Assembly: GCF_963966145.1 (NCBI RefSeq)
Contig: NC_091048.1
Span: forward strand, 5,952,001-6,016,000
Source: Tenebrio molitor
Taxonomy: Eukaryota > Arthropoda > Insecta > Coleoptera > Tenebrionidae
Direction: 5' to 3'
DNA length: 64,000 nt
Shown here: one piece after another, positions 1-13,563 of the stretch
How the letters are laid out: each line of letters begins with the position of its first letter
Position numbering within the stretch: the first letter of the stretch is position 1
Notes under the pieces: model-generated
What the model was told of the DNA's origin: nothing
The model's database searches: none
Seen by the model: only the letters and a program-made list of their open reading frames with translations
Translations under genes and position numbers: made by a program

Positions 1-582
1 ACTTTCAATAACACCCTGTATTTAATTCGAATTAAATTTTAATGCGCGATTAACCCATGAATCCGAAACTTCGACTGGTTCAATTTGATCACGTGTTCAG
101 TTAATCTCGCATTTGATTACTGTTAACTTAATTTCGCTTCTGTAAACTGACCCTTAATCTGATTATTAAGCTTCAATCTCTGGGCTTACCACAAAAAGAC
201 TCACTTCTACTCTTAACAATTTAATCTACAATTATTTGTGATAACGATTCATATATTAAAAAGTCAGTGTTTGCTACGCGGCAGGTGTATGTTCTGTTTT
301 TGATTATAAGATACGCAAATTGCTTGGTGGGTTAAAGGAAAGATAATAATTATTTAGTTTAAATATGTACCTTGCCGTCCAAACGGGGTGTTGTTTGGGG
401 AGAGAAAATAATTTTTCGCCGTCTCATCTCACATTATTCTAACGCGAGGCAATTCGCTTAATAAGGGAACAGGGGAGACAACGTTGAAAGCGTAGGGATG
501 GGGGATATTTTGTGTTTTTAAGTAAACGTGACAAACATGTCTGAAAAGAGCGAGTAAAAGCATCTTTGAGACCGGTACTTAC

Positions 583-840
583 CAGGCCACGCTCGCCATC
601 CTGATAAATAATGCATGGAGTTTACCGTTTCATGTAACGAGCTGCGTCTAATTCATTGTGAGACTGAGTTATTAGCGTGCGGCTCCGGATCCACCACCTA
701 CCCCTTCATGCCACCCGGAAATGCTCCGGTGCTTCCTGATTTCTGCCAGCCGGCTTACACCTCTCCGTCGTGCCGCGGTCTACTCCCGAAACATCGGCTT
801 AACAAACACATTCAGATCATATTTGGGGTGATAAGCTCTT
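583..840 (-). other. Possible first exon / promoter of a gene extending left
   Basis: On the minus strand a GC-richer block ends at 583 with a strong donor (GCCTG then GTAAGTACCGG). Two ATGs precede it (614-616 and 597-599), giving 11 or 5 codons before the splice. Upstream are TCAGTC (initiator-like) and a GC-rich stretch. No following exon can be identified in 1-580. This is inference from a splice site and composition only. Confidence 0.25.
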
Positions 841-849
841 GTTTATGAT

Positions 850-2890
850 GGTTGCCACGAAAAAGCTTTATTATTTGCTTCTCTTTTCGTCTTTTTTGCA
901 CCGCACGTTGAATTTTCCGCCACCCTAAAGCGTTCCCCAATTTGATTTATTTTTAAAATGTGCGTGTCACTGGATCCGGTAAACTATTAAATTGTAGGCT
1001 CCATACAAATTTTTTTTGAATGATGTTTTTTGTGTTTTTCAATTCTAGGCTTCACGACCTTCGTTAGATTAGATAACAGCAAACGTCGCCGGGGAAATAA
1101 TATATCTAAAAGATCTAATTTTGTTACAAAACATTTGATGCATACCGTGCGATCGAAAATAAAAAAATCGACATGGCCATGATTAATACACTTCAGTTGG
1201 CAGCACGTAAAAATTTAATTCAAATGTCATCAGATGTCATTAATTACAATAGTAACTGTCATTTGAAAACATGAAGCGAAGAGAGTAGCATTTGTTTGGA
1301 AGCTGAAGGCAGACATTTACTCTAGTTCGTAAATACCTCATGATTCTTTAACAACCGGCAGGTCACACATAATGCACCCCTTTATGAAAATCAAGATTTC
1401 AACGTTCTCAAAATCACTAACCCAACTTTTAAGACTGGCATCTGATAATTGAAATTTTAACGAATTGCCAACTGAAATTTTTGGTCACAGCCAACTCTAT
1501 TTTTTTTTCCGATCTCACTTGTGTAATTCACATATTGGCATTTTTGTATGATTAGCATCAGAGATTGAACATGTGGTTTCCTTTGTTAGCTTTGTCATAA
1601 AAAATTCATAGAACAGTGTTTTTACATTTTGTCTGCCTAGTAATACAACAGAGGTATTGAAATATTTTACATATTGCCTGGAGCGTCCACCGTTTTTTAC
1701 AATACAGTACAATATGAGAGTCGCTAATATCTACTAAATACTTCATAAACTACAAGTGTAAGAGAAAGCACTCAAGCGTAGATTTCATTATTATCATGAA
1801 TGTCGGACAAAGAATTTTTTTTCATTTTCAGTTAGTAATTAATTTCCCAGTTTTAATGAAATATCAGGCAATATTTAAAAAAAGAAAATAAATCGTATAA
1901 ACGTTAAAAATGGAGTGATGATTTTTTTTACACCAATATACACATTTACTATAAAAAATAATATCATTTACAATGATTGTTGATTTTGTCATAAATAAAT
2001 GTATGAAATGGAGTAGCTACATACTGCCCACCAGTCTTTCTACAAACTTTTAATATTAATTAAAGAAAATCTAAATTACGACAGTCATTTATCTGCCAAA
2101 GTGTTAATAAATAGATTAACAAAAATGCAATAAAATTAATGTTATGACCTCACAAATTATCCTGTTAAAAATTAATGTAGCGTAAATTGTAGATGGTCCA
2201 TTTATTTAATTGTGCATATGACATTAACACTCTGATGAATCTCTTACCCTTGCACTCTGCACACTGTAATTTTCCTCTCTTATGCAAAATCTTGAAATTT
2301 GATATCATACCTTGCAATAAAAGCACACTTCGTTGAAAATTTCTTTGTTGTCGTAATTTTATTCATAAACGTACTCGATCGTTCTCTTTTATGATGTAAT
2401 ATAAAAGATCGGAAAATTAATTTTGAGATTCATAATTCAAAGCCAAGGTTCGATTCCTTTTCGATTCCAACTCGGCTTATTTCGCTAAACTAAACCGTAT
2501 ATAAAAAGTTCATAAAAATTAATTCTTTAGGCGAAGCTTATTTGAAAACGAGATAATTAAAACAAGTTTGGTACAATGTTGCCTCATTCCATTCAAGTCA
2601 CGTAATTCCATGTAGAACAGCCTTATAACTGTTAATGATCATTGCGATAGATATTTATGAAAGACAAAAATCGCCAATTCTGAGTTTCATTAACAGTAAA
2701 AGGGCCTATAAGGAGGTATAATGCAAAAATAATAGATACAATTAAAAATTATTGTTGCAACAGTCGAGAATACAGCAGTGTATTTGATCATCTGTTAAAG
2801 TCTCACTCCCTTAATTTAAATTTTTTATCAAATAATATACCTACTGAAAAAATTTAAGTGAAATTAATTTCTCTTCATAGTCGTAGAAAA
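850..2890. other. AT-rich, nothing identified
   Basis: Short poly-A/T runs only; no repeat shared elsewhere in the window was noticed. It could be an intron or intergenic DNA. The same holds for 3026-3679 and 4623-5555. Confidence 0.6.
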
Positions 2891-2891
2891 A

Positions 2892-3025
2892 GTATAGTAT
2901 TCTACTCGCGGGTAATGGCTTGGCTATACTCGCTCGAATGAATTACGCCACTCGCCTTCGGCTCGTGACACAAAATCATCCTCACGAGTAGTAGCCACCA
3001 TTATCCGCTCGTTGAATATACTGTT
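2892..3025. repeat. GC-core hairpin module
   Basis: AT-rich arms (GTATAGTATTCTACTCGCGG and, inverse, GATAATGGTGGCTACTACTC) enclose the core CACTCGCCTTCGGCTCGTG. This is one of the scattered hairpins discussed in the findings. Confidence 0.7.
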
Positions 3026-3679
3026 ATCGAATGAAATGGAAATAATAATTCGGAAAGCAATATATTTCTGTTCTTCATTTAATTATATGATTATCTTTTG
3101 GAATTTTGTCTCCTACAAGAAAGACGCAGATGAATTAAAATCTACAAAGCGTATTTTTGACCCCATTAAGAATTTTATATTTAATTTGCTTAGACAATTC
3201 TCTTAAATTTTTGCAAATGTATAATAAAGTCTAATGAATTACGAAGAATTTGCTCAGGGTAATGTTATCTAAATAATAAGTTCCACATAGAAATTTTAGT
3301 ACTACGAGAATATTCTGTTTGACTCAGACTTATTAAAGTTAGAGTATCGGATCTGTGTATTCATTACAGTGTAAAATGAATTTCAATAGAATATTCAGAA
3401 TAGTACATTCAGAATAATACATTCTCTACTTTTGCTTGTTTCTCATATTGAATGTATTCACATGAAGAACAAAGCAGTGAAATAAGTAAGTTATCCAAAA
3501 TTTCTTCTGGTAAAAAATATCAATTTAGTTCCTTAATGGAGACTCTCAGAGAAAGCAGAAACAATCTCGTAAAGATGAGTAATTGCTAGAAAAAGTCGAC
3601 TGCGCCGACATTCCTCCTCCAAAAAGACAAAACGTTGACAGCCGGCATAGATTCAAATTACACGGTTTTCCTTATTTAA

Positions 3680-4096
3680 TTACCATAAATAAAAGCTCGC
3701 CGTAAAAAGTAATCGCAAAGGATCGTCTGTTCCTTGTAAGCTCTCCTTTAAAATTTGGTACAATCGTCCTGTTGGGGTTTTAGAGGCGAAGGCAACGGCC
3801 GTCAAGAACAAGACCTGCTCGACTTCCTCATCTTGGGGGTGAGTGGGAGACGTTTCATTAACATCAACACACAGGTTTATTTGGGGCGACATAGGCGGCA
3901 TTATAAAGGCCCCCATGTATCTCTTGTAGAACGTGCGCGGGATAGGAACACCCCATCTGCGAAATAAACGACACTGGCAGATTTGAGTCGGGAATTCAAT
4001 GTCATAAAGTGAAATGAGCCCGATATGGAGGCACACATGGCCACCCCCAAATATTTGGACTTTGTGCGCGCTGACAATCATACTCGCCGACCCCAA
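3680..4096 (-). other. Unrecognised 138-codon open frame, locally GC-rich
   Basis: It starts MGSASMIVSAHKVQIFGGGH; the second half (ETSPTHPQDEEVEQVLFLTA, then GRLYQILKESLQGTDDPLRL) looks protein-like. Composition differs from the AT-rich flanks. I do not recognise it, it has no poly(A) signal nearby, and the plus strand is partly open too. It could be an old gene fragment or a conserved non-coding block. Confidence 0.25.
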
Positions 4097-4364
4097 TTTA
4101 ACGCCAATATCGACTACAGGAATCTCATTTGCTTATTGACGTTGCAAATTTTTTTAACTGACAAATTAAGTTAAATATGAACTTATTACTACAAGGTGTT
4201 CAAGCAAAATATTCAATAAAAAGACTAATTATAAATAAAAAAGAAATTGTGGTAGTTCTTGTGAACGCTGGTTCTGAGTAAATAAGATTGTAAAAAAAAT
4301 ATTTATTTAAATTACTTTAAAATTTAAGAAGTTGAAACGTATCTCACTGTATCAGTTATACAAT

Positions 4365-4622
4365 GTGATCAAAAAGAAAACAAATCAGAGCAGGCGTTGT
4401 ATGTCGTAGCGGAATTCTATGCAAATAAGCGTTCATCAATTCGTGGGCGTAGACAATTTATGGTATCAAACGCTACTTTTATTTATAAAATAAACAAGAG
4501 CATTATTTTACATTTGTAAGAATGGGTAATTTACCAGCTTTATTGCCAAACGCGACGCCACTGTTAAGCAAATTTTTCGCTGAAATGTCAAAGAAACGTC
4601 AACGGCGTGCTGTGTCACATTG
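4365..4622 (+). repeat. Four-copy interspersed repeat, copy 1
   Basis: It starts GTGATCAAAAAGAAAACAAA and contains TCGTAGCGGAATTCTATGCA, then GCCAAACGCGACGCCACTG and TGTCAAAGAAACGTCAACGG. The other copies are at 10627-10825, 37572-37795 and, reversed, 26716-26870. No coding potential. Confidence 0.85.
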
Positions 4623-5559
4623 ACTTCTTAATACATCTACGAAGATGCTTCTTTTCATTTTTATGTATTTTTTTGTTCGGTGGTTTTACCGACGCAATTT
4701 ATCACCGAAATATGGAAATTGCTGTTAAACTGTCGAACAAATAAACAGTCTCATTATTATTTTTTGCCTCGCACCGTCGAATTTTAATTCTCTTGAATTT
4801 ATTACCGGAAAATGGACGACGACGCATACGATGTGGAAATTGAAACGCCTGATTTTATTAGTGGGACACGGTTAACACGGCAGTAAGGACTGGGTGCGCA
4901 ACAAATAAAAACAATTTGAACGCGTTAAATTTTCCAACCCTTCTTATTATTGGTCCATTTTATCCAACAACTAAGTTGTTTAATCCGCAAAGTTGAACTG
5001 AGCCCGATTACCTCCCTGACTTTCAACACACTAGGCTAGATGGTCTTGTTATTATTTCTCATCAACGAAATTTCTATTCGATACATCTGGCACAACGTTG
5101 CTGAAACGGGAAAAATGTCACGACCAGTTACGTTTTAGTGTGGATATTGCAGAAGTTTCGACGAGAGTGCACGGGGAATTGTTTAGTTAACATATCTTTC
5201 ACAAAATTAAAACTATCTGCTCTTTTATCAGACAATCAGGTTGAAGTGCACACGTGCTGACTGTATCAAAGTGGGATGTTTCATTTAATTTGTTCACTAA
5301 AGATCACAAGAAGAAATTTAAATGAGTAAAAGAGTGTACTAATATTTGACAAATAGGATAAGCCAGTAAGCTAAATAAATTAAGTTAAATTAATTTGGAT
5401 ACATGAAACAGCATTAAAGAATTAAGATGCGAACTATGTGATCCTGCAAAGATTTTAATTGTCTCTCCTGTTAAATTGTCCCCTTGACCTCTCGGTCAAG
5501 TCTGGAATAATATAGGGAAGAATAGAAAGGAAACGTGTCATCAGACTTATCAGAAACTC

Positions 5560-5660
5560 CTTCCAGGTGTCAGCAGCTTGTTATCGATCCATTTCCTCAT
5601 GAATGGGTGGCGTGGCTTCAATTTGCGCTCTGCGAGGGACCACAGCTACTTGAGAGCGAT
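5560..5660 (-). other. Possible terminal exon
   Basis: On the minus strand an acceptor-like TGTGGTCCCTCGCAG is followed by a frame reading RKLKPRHPFMRKWIDNKLLT, then PGRSF and TGA. It is locally GC-rich. There is no partner exon and no family match that I can make. Confidence 0.2.
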
Positions 5661-6309
5661 GGACACTGGAGGAGCATCCCCGACTGCGAGAACATCAAGG
5701 AACGAATGTGAATGAAAAGTCTTTAAAAATTGTCGTGGAAAAGATTGGCATGGAGAAAATGCGTTTCCCTAATCGTATGAAGCCAAAAGATTACATACCT
5801 CACGATAATGAATTTTGAACACAATTAGTGAAAAATTATGCAAGGAAAAATTATTATTATCGTATAAATACTTAGAAAGATTAAGAGCAGTAAATTTTCG
5901 TCAGTGAATTACTCTTCAAAGTGTTCGTTAATTGGTAATAGTGATCCATTGTAAAGCCATTACAGTTTTGTAAACAACTAAATGAACCCAATTTACGGCT
6001 CCATTTCACGATCTTTTTGTGGTAATAGGTCTCTTTATTACGACCACACTTCTTTATTATTTACTTGATTTCAGACCCCGTCGAATATTTACTATGTTTC
6101 TCTAAATTGGTACTTAATTCCATAAATTTGAGGTCTGCTGAATATTTTAAAGATATTTTTAATGGGCAGCGAAGCGATCCATATCGATATTATTCACCTT
6201 GTATTTTAAAACTCACTGTATTAGCAGACCGAATTCTGTCTTTAAAATTGTTAAAACTCTTTGATGATAAGAACTTCTGTTGCTTTATGCCAAATATATT
6301 AGAGGCGTT

Positions 6310-6490
6310 GGATTTTCTCATGAGCTATGAGTCATATCCGCGCAAACGACGAATATCGGTCTCAAATAGGCGCTACAAACCGACCGGACAACATCGACGT
6401 TTTCAGTTTTCATTGGTTCATGGCTGGGCCTTCGCGCCGATATTTTCAAGGTCACAACCCATGAGAGAATCCAACACCTCTACATAGCTA
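6310..6490 (+). repeat. Interspersed repeat, intact relative of the SINE target
   Basis: It contains GATTTTCTCATGAGCTATGA, GCGCAAACGACGAATATCGG and, at the end, GGTCACAACCCATGAGAG. The same blocks occur at 7856-7936 and 8250-8290, where the SINE interrupts them. This copy has about 70 extra bases in the middle. The open frame starting at 6065 runs through it and is not convincing as a gene. Confidence 0.7.
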
Positions 6491-7936
6491 CTTACATTAA
6501 AGCATTTTTATTTGTTAACGGCAAATTTTTGGCACATTTACATAAAATAAAGAGCTACTAGAATTGTTGGAGCAACAATTTGTAATTTTAGTTTTGTTGA
6601 AAGTCGGTGTCAAAAAATCAGGATGCATTCTTTGCGCTGGGAACTCGTTGCCACCATATAATCCCTTTTCGAATTAGTAGCCCAGATATTAAAATAATTC
6701 TTTCTTTGGATTACTCGGAGCCGTCTTCAAAGAAACGGTCTCAAAGCCGTACCGGAATTACGAAAGTTGTAAAGGGATTTCGGGTCTCAGGTCGGATTTG
6801 AGTGTGTAATTAAAGCCACGATTATTAATCATCCGAAACAAAAGTTATTATTTAAGTAAGAGACGTTTAAATTCAGGCGATACAATAAAATGATAACTAG
6901 AGATGATTTATCTTGAGGCGTCCTTTAGTTGGATCCCGAGTCCAATACGGTTCGGAATATTTCATAAAGTTTGACGGCGGAAACTTGCAAATAAATACTT
7001 TCCGACAAAGTCGTCAATGGAAATAAAGCCCCGACAAGGGGATCGATAGTTTTTACAAAGGCCACGATTACATTTGGCTCTCTTGGGTGTTAAATTGATA
7101 CAAATCCTGCCCTTTTGAACCGAGATAATGCAGTCTCAAGACAGACCATTTGCTTGACTTGACGGATTCAGGCTGTGTCACAAATAAATTTCAACACATC
7201 CAACTCCCCTCTGGTATAAGGCCAAAGCGATTCTCTTTGTCGTAAAGCAGACAGAAACAAGAAAGCCATCGCTCATCTTCGAGAATGTCCCTGATCTCGA
7301 CCCCTGATTCAAAGCAAAATCGCCAAAAAGATCTGTTTTACATGTCACACTCAAAGGGACCGATTCTTTACATTTCATTATTTCAGAACTTCATATTCGT
7401 TCCTCACTGCTAATTCACACCCTTGACACCCTTAAAAAACTAATGATTAATTTAATTTGCCCATTATTTACTTATCTCTATCATAATGTCGTCGTCTAGA
7501 CCCTAGAAAGTAATGTTTAGAATTAATTTAATGCAATCGAGATATATTCAGTTCCCTAGACATTTTTCACCATTTTTAATTAGTAATTTCCTTCAAGAGT
7601 CTTAACGGGTCTGAGACTCGAGATGGTCTTGGCTAATTAGTTTTCTGCAGTATTTTATTGGGAATAGATAAAGAATGTAGAAATAAAAAGTAGAAAAAGG
7701 CATATTTCTTAGCAGGTGTGCCTCATTCCATTAAAAGAAAAAAATCAATAATTAACCTTGAAGACTAATTAGTTCATGAGGAAGCAAAATAAAAGAAACA
7801 TAATTATCTGATTTACAACGTAGACAAAAAATATTAAATTACAATTGTTATAAGTGTTGAATTTTCTCATGATGGGCTATGAGTCAATTTGCGCAAGCGA
7901 CGAATATCAGTTCCAAGGTCACATCCCATATGAGAG

Positions 7937-8249
7937 GAAGAGAATACATCTTTCATTCCCCCCAGTAGGGGGGCGGGCTGCTGGGGCTTTCCAGAGCCTT
8001 TTCAGCCACATTGACGGGAAGATTCGGGATGGGTACGGTGTGGATGGGTGCGGAAGGAAGGTGGTAGGTACTGCAGAGGTTGCTACTGACCCAGCAATTG
8101 CCTTATCTGTGATATGAGACATACCACGATGTGATGGTGTGGGGAACCTATGAAAAAAACCCACACCTGGTCAGGAGGCACCGGGGTTAGAACCCGGGAC
8201 CTCCCGAATGTAAAGTGGCGCGCTAGGCGCTTGGTCACAGTACTCTGTG
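7937..8249 (-). mobile_element. tRNA-derived SINE, copy 1
   Basis: On the minus strand the head reads TGACCAAGCGCCTAGCGCGC (A-box-like) and, 35 bases on, CGGGTTCTAACCCCGG (B-box-like), the pol III promoter of a tRNA. The body continues CCACACCATCACATCGTGG ... ACCTACCACCTTC ... GTACCCATCCCGAATCTTCC, shared with copy 2. It has inserted in a repeat related to 6310-6490; the interrupted CCCATGAGAG site is roughly duplicated on both sides. Confidence 0.85.
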
Positions 8250-9327
8250 CCATGAGAGATCCAATACACCTAACTGCTTAACATTGCTCAGCAACAGTAA
8301 ATTAGTTTGTCCTACTTGTGTCATGTTGTGTTGGTTAAAACAGGATCTTCGAAAAACAACTGAACACATTTCACAGAAATTTTATTTCATAAAAATTGTT
8401 TTTGGCTGAGTTTAGTTTCAATTAAAAAGGCAATTATTAAACAAAATGTGTTCTATAACAAAATACATATTAAAATAACAACGTGGGACAAATTGTTTTC
8501 TATCACTCATGCAATTTTTTCTTTTTTTATGAAATTATTCCAGCATCAAAACACGCGGCCCCAGGGGTCGAAAGCATTACATTATTTAAGAAAAACCTGT
8601 TCCTTCGAAAATTAAATTCACCTTTATTTTTGTATGTACAATATCTGCGAGTTCAGAAATGAAAGCGACAATATTCCAAGAATCATTTTGTTATGTAAAT
8701 CCCAGGTTTTTATTCCCGTAGCAATAAGTCTTGTCCAATCTTGACTGTTTATGAAAAAGTGCAAACGTTGAATAAGACGTCTGAAAGGGACCGTTATGGT
8801 GTTTAACAAGACTACAAGTGGGCCGCATTTCCAGTTAATATAAAATTCGCAAATTGGTACGAACTTAAGAAAGTCAACATCCAGAGCAGCTCGAGAAAAA
8901 AATGCTTTGCATTTTTTATTCCAGACAATAGAATTTTAACAAGTTTGCTCAAGTTCACTTTGAATTCAATTGTTAGAAATTCGTCGGTAATTACTCAAAG
9001 TTGTCGGTTAATTTAGAAATGAGTGCGGTTTGATATTCATAGTATTCGAGAATGTTTTTCTGCTTCATTAACGAAAACTTCTCTGAATTTTACTAAGCGT
9101 TAATTTTCTTATGAAACAAAACTCGGTACAAGTTAGCGTCGTAGGCCTCAACTTTTCCCAACAAGTTATATAATCTACACATTGTTCCTTTTTTAATTTA
9201 CATTTAGTCCGACTCCTGGAGTTGTCTCAAGTATCCTCCCGTCAGCTCTAAATAACCTAGCAGTTCTGAAAATACAACGGAAACAGATTTACCTACACAA
9301 TTTTAGTACCTATATTTTATAAATAGT

Positions 9328-9420
9328 TATTTACATTAGAGTACAGCGCGAAAACTTGTTTCCAGGCACGAGGCAAAGGCGAGTGTCTCATTAGTTGGAG
9401 CGCTATAAAATATTTACCGT
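9328..9420. repeat. GC-core hairpin module (degenerate)
   Basis: It starts AATAGTTATTTACATTAGAG. The core is CACGAGGCAAAGGCGAGTG, and GCGC on the left meets GCGCT on the right. A close relative is at 60960-61060 (TTACATTAGAGTGCGG and core CACGAGGCAAAGCCGAG). Confidence 0.55.
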
Positions 9421-10626
9421 ACGACATTTGTATTAGAGCTGCCAACCCGTTAGGTTGTATTTTCCTTATTATGATTATAGCCATTTATTAGGCAGTACAA
9501 ATTAAAAAAAAAAACATTTATCGGAAAAATAATATGTAGGTATCTACATGTAAATGTGTTTTTTTGCAGAAAATTAAAGTAACATATGAAGATTTTAATT
9601 TTAAAGTAACTGTAAAAAGAGTAAATTAACCGTGCGTGCTACCGCACTCGCCCCAGAAATTTAAAACATCCATCGGTAAATCACAGCTACTTTAACTTAA
9701 ATTGAAAGGTAAAGGGGTGTATAACAATTAGAGAAGCTGAAAAAATTATAACGACTTCAATTGCTTGTTTACTCTGACATTGGATAAAAGCTGAAATCTG
9801 TACGAATCAATCTACGCATCTGCTTTGGTCGCGCATGTTCAGCCTGTTCTCCATTTGCAACTTTACAATGATTTTTATTTCTTGTTTATGGCATTATACA
9901 TGAATAAAAAAATCATGTTTATTGCTCTGATCGTTATTAAAGACTCTTATTAAATTCTTTTATTTCCAATTTGGAACAGAACCCGTAAAGTGGTTTACGA
10001 TACGTTAATAACAAACGTCTGCAGCACCCATTTTGTTATATCACGTTTTTCATTTCATTGCCTCCGACAAACATTAAATGGCGATAATAAGGATTATGAC
10101 ACTTGAGACAATTTTCTGAGGAATTTAGGAAGTTCATTAAATGTCGTCGCGGTAAAATACGTGTGAAAATTTGCTTCTTAAGTGGGGTTGAGTATTTTGG
10201 ATAATAATGAATGCGCAGATTGCGAACACTGTCTCTCATTTTTCTTGGCAGTTTTGTAGCAGATTTTCAAAGGTGTTGACACATTTTTGGCAGCAACGAA
10301 ATACCACTGCAGGGTATTGATCATTTTGTCGAGAAGGAGCCCTACATAATTAATTATTACGTAAGAGCTGGGGGAAATGTAACTCATTATTAAATACCTA
10401 TCGTTCTAAACCGGTTTTTATCTGACATTTTTCCGCGTTTTTAATTATTCCTTAAATAATTCCAAGTAAAATAATTTGCGACATTTCAGATTAAATTGAA
10501 TTATTCCGCGGATAATTTGGCATTAAACAATTTTTTTATTTGGAGAGCAATATTTGAGAATATTTGTGAAAGGCTAATTTTCTCAGGAATAAATTAATAC
10601 ATAACAGGTCTCATCATTCGTTGTAT

Positions 10627-10825
10627 CAGAGCAGGCGCTGAAAATTATCGGTCATGTCGTAGCGGAATTCTATGCAAATAAGCGTTCAATGCATGGGCGT
10701 AGACAATTTGTGGTCTCAAACACTACTTTATAATACATCAGCTTGCCAAACGCAACGCCACTGGTAAGCAGATTGTGCGCGGAAATGTCAAAGAAACGTC
10801 AACGATGTGCTGGTGTTAACCTAGA
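10627..10825 (+). repeat. Four-copy interspersed repeat, copy 2
   Basis: It lacks the first block but keeps GTCGTAGCGGAATTCTATGC and ATGTCAAAGAAACGTCAACG, and ends GTTAACCTAGAAAACAA. An open frame from 10743 begins inside it and is probably accidental. Confidence 0.85.
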
Positions 10826-13563
10826 AAACAAGTTTCCATTTCGGCAAAGTTTGCAGACGTTTACTGTGATTGTGAGCAACAGTTATCCCAGAATAAGTGG
10901 TGAAATGGGTTTTACCATTGAAGATGGTGATGATTTATTTATTTATACAAAGTTTCTTTTGTACACTGTGTTCTCGGATAACTTTAATGATAAATCTTGT
11001 CGAGTGAGATTTCTGAACGAACTTTAAAGTAGGAAAGTCAACAAAAACGAATTTAGTGATTTGGAAAATAGAGAACAGCGAGTGCTACATGCACATTAGC
11101 TTTGTTGAAATCCAGTCCTCCACTCACTTTTAAAGTATCTGCAAAGAAACTTGCGTTCATTAGTAGCAGTAAGTAGGAATTAATTAGTTCACTCGATGGG
11201 GAATAAAACATCTTCCGGTAGTTTTATCCGACTCGTACTTAATCCACATCTTTACTGCAAACATTTTTAATGCAAACTCACCAAGAAAAAAATACTTTCT
11301 CACTAGTGAGCAAAGTGAATGTTTTGCGAGTTTGTCGATAAAGGGCGCCAAATATGTTGTTCAGAAAGTTTTTCAAATTTGTTTTTAAAATACTTTCTCA
11401 CTACTAACAAACTAAAACTTGTCTTATTTTGACTTGTTTAAATTTTTAACCTGTTATTTAGATTAAAATTTACGAAAAAACGTGAAACCGCTTGGGGTAA
11501 ACTTCTGGAAAAAATTAATGCTAAATGCATCATGTGTTGGTATCGCTGAGTAAACTAAAATCAGTAAACCAATCACAAACACGCAGCGCCTAAGAACATA
11601 ACCTCTTTTGTTTGGAATTTTGTTGATCCACGTTTTGTTGTAAAAAACTGTATTCGTGAGTTCCCTGTTGGGCTAATTTTGTAGAAGTTATTGTTCCAGT
11701 GATGTGAACAGTTATGCAAAATAGTGATGCAGATAGATAATGATAGGTATGTACAGTTTACGTTAATATAACCTCATTTTTTACTCTTGTCATGTTTTTG
11801 TCATTTTGATTTATTTACATTAAAAAATAGTGATTTGCGGCATAATAAGGGGTAGGCAGCAGGTGAAAGCGATGATTTAAATACACTTACTGCAATTGAC
11901 TCAAAATTTAAAAAGTGACAAAAAATGTTGTCCGAAATTTCGATTCCGCAACTCTATTTTATGATTATGGAAAAAATCAGATTCAACACGCATGAGCAAA
12001 CGTGCATTTAATCACTTGTACGGTTGGGGCCCTCGCCTTCGGCTCAGATGCCCAACTTCCGTATTCATGTAAAAAGCACAATTTTGCTCACTTGTATTGA
12101 AAATACCTGTTAAATGCTTATTATAATTCTATCGATTTTTACCGTGACATCTAAAAATATGTGATTTGAATGGACTGCAACATCCAATTTCTTATTTTCT
12201 TGAAATCGACAAAGTTAAAAAGATTCGCCATCCCAGCAATGTAAATCCTAATTTACAAGCATAGTGAAATTAATGCACTTCACCAACGAACTTTAAGTTT
12301 TAATGGAAGGAATTTGCTTCTTGATTCGCTTAGTTTTTACGCGGAGAATAATCGATCAGTAGACTGCGACAAAGATTGTGTAAACACAGGAAATTTGTGA
12401 AGAATTTTCCTCCAGGCTTTTTATGCACAAGTAATTTTCTATCCAACTACTTTTTCCGCAAACTTAAAACAACAACGACTAGTCTTGATATCTCGAGAAT
12501 AATTCCAAACAATGAAGACACATTGCGGGAACCTTGTTATTTCAAAATGATATCTCTTGTTTCCCTAAATTCCGAGGGTAATGGAGGAAACAAACACCAT
12601 TTTACAGTGTGGAAACTAATTCCGACTTATCAATATTCAACAGCTTAAGCTAGAAATTTCAGTTTTCTAATTGTTTATGCAGATCTGCCTCAACAGTCGT
12701 CGTCGTTTTACAGTCAGCTCAATACTATCCAGAATTCCATCGTTAATGCACGCTCAACGCGAATTTACGATGCACTTTACCAACCATTATTTGGTTATCG
12801 TTAGAAAGACCCTCAAATAAATAATCCTTTTGGTCTAAAAATCCAATTACGCTCCCTTTGACCGCCAGAAGAAACACTAAGTGCTTTTAAGTAAACACAA
12901 TGGCTGACAAATAGACAAAACAAACTCCACATGAATAAAAAATACAACGACACCGATTTGATCCGTTCTGTATTTTTTCGATGCTCCTCTCGCTATTTAT
13001 TTTTAATTAACGCCGTTCTGCAGGGATGCTCGATTTTTGTCGAGGGTTTTTAACTATTGTCCTGTTGCCTCATCCATTTCCGGATTAAAGTATTTAGTAT
13101 TGCGATACTGGGCCGGGCACAAGGGATTAATAAAGCAGCTTTTCAAAAAATCCCGTTAAAACATGTCGGCGGAAAATATGATGGGCGAAAGAGGTCTAGT
13201 TTTACATTAGCTGAAGCTCGGGGCGACAGTTTATAACAGTAACCCAATGTGGAAGCGACCACGGCGTAAAATACACCGAATTGTTTTACTTGCTGATTAA
13301 ATGTGAATTATGAATGGTGAATGAGCAAAAACGCGCAATGAATTAATATTTTACATCGCCGACAGAATCACTCACTGGAATGTAATAATTTTTTATCACT
13401 TGAATATCAATTGTGCTAGATTTTCCATTGTGTGAGGTAACAATTAGCAATATTTATTGATCAATAACTGCCGAATGTGATGGTTTCAGCTGAAATTGCT
13501 TTAAAATATGTGACAAAATGCTACATTTCAATCTATTTAATGCACAAATAAAAAGGTTTAACA

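Noticed and set aside
6065..6487. 140-codon open frame
   Set aside because: Its second half is an interspersed repeat also present at 7856-7936, and the first half has ordinary AT-rich composition without splice or domain support.
8150..8235. Possible functional tRNA gene
   Set aside because: A- and B-box sequences are present but the acceptor stem does not close and the SINE body follows directly.
10743..11027. 94-codon open frame
   Set aside because: It begins inside the four-copy interspersed repeat and has no recognisable domain.
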